Shown: one piece after another, positions 63,962-64,000 of the stretch
Numbering within the stretch: position 1 is the stretch's first letter
Layout: every line of letters starts with the position of its first letter
Source of the DNA: Acidimicrobiaceae bacterium
Lineage (GTDB): Bacteria > Actinomycetota > Acidimicrobiia > Acidimicrobiales > RAAP-2
Direction: 5' to 3'
DNA: 64,000 bases
NCBI GenBank assembly: GCA_027315315.1
Contig: DAHUYG010000033.1
Span: 62,001 to 126,000, forward strand
The notes under the pieces: generated by a model
The model's input: the letters and a program-made list of their open reading frames with translations, nothing else
Told to the model about the DNA's origin: nothing
Databases searched by the model: none
Program-made: the position numbers and the translations under genes

Positions 63962-64000
63962 GCAATCCCGGGGCGAGGGTCAGCGGGCCGGGCCGACCCC

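Overview
This window looks like chromosomal DNA from a high-GC (about 70% by eye) actinobacterium. The ribosomal and RNA polymerase gene order, the zinc-type S14, a polyprenol-phosphomannose mannosyltransferase of the MptA/B type and a MeaA/Ecm-type acyl-CoA mutase fit Actinomycetota. The mix of traits would suit the Acidimicrobiia, but the sequence alone does not settle the class. There is no rRNA, no CRISPR array and no insertion sequence.

Region 1 (1-27149, almost all minus strand) is the translation and transcription supercluster. In transcription order it runs tRNA-Thr, tRNA-Met, rpmG, tRNA-Trp, secE, nusG, rplK, rplA, rplJ, rplL, rpoB, rpoC, rpsL, rpsG, fusA, tuf, rpsJ, then a 2.2-kb interruption, then rplC-rplD-rplW-rplB-rpsS-rplV-rpsC-rplP-rpmC-rpsQ-rplN-rplX-rplE-rpsN-rpsH and the start of rplF at the window edge. 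The interruption separates rpsJ from rplC and holds a DUF4160/DUF2442 pair and a small helical protein. Several proteins here carry long acidic low-complexity extensions (L29, S3 and L22 most strikingly, also NusG, L10 and L4). S12 naturally has Arg at position 88.

Region 2 (27.2-37.9 kb) is accessory: a PAT-like acetyltransferase, a mannosyltransferase, a crotonase, a kinase-fold phosphotransferase, a methyltransferase, a single protein made of two tandem proline-iminopeptidase-like domains, a double GNAT protein, a frameshift-riddled remnant of a secreted CWB2-repeat protein, and a Phd/RelE-type toxin-antitoxin pair with a perfect palindromic operator beside tRNA-Tyr.

Region 3 (38-64 kb) is metabolism and repair: yajQ, cobT, a GtrA protein, tesB, citrate synthase, a UDP-sulfoquinovose-synthase homologue, an AddB/AddA-like helicase-nuclease pair, rmuC, a PhoU-domain protein, asd and lysC (with an internal in-frame start for a beta subunit), two cyclophilins, another phosphotransferase, an S51-like protein lacking its nucleophile, then 3-hydroxybutyryl-CoA dehydrogenase, a B12-dependent acyl-CoA mutase (ethylmalonyl-CoA type) and an acyl-CoA carboxylase beta subunit with a small partner. 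The last group fits C4/C5 acyl-CoA flux (ethylmalonyl-CoA or propionyl-CoA route).

A recurring regulatory signature outside the ribosomal operons is a TANNNT hexamer 6-9 nt before the start codon, usually without a Shine-Dalgarno sequence. I count 14 genes, which points to widespread leaderless mRNAs. Starts for gtrA and tesB were moved on this basis.
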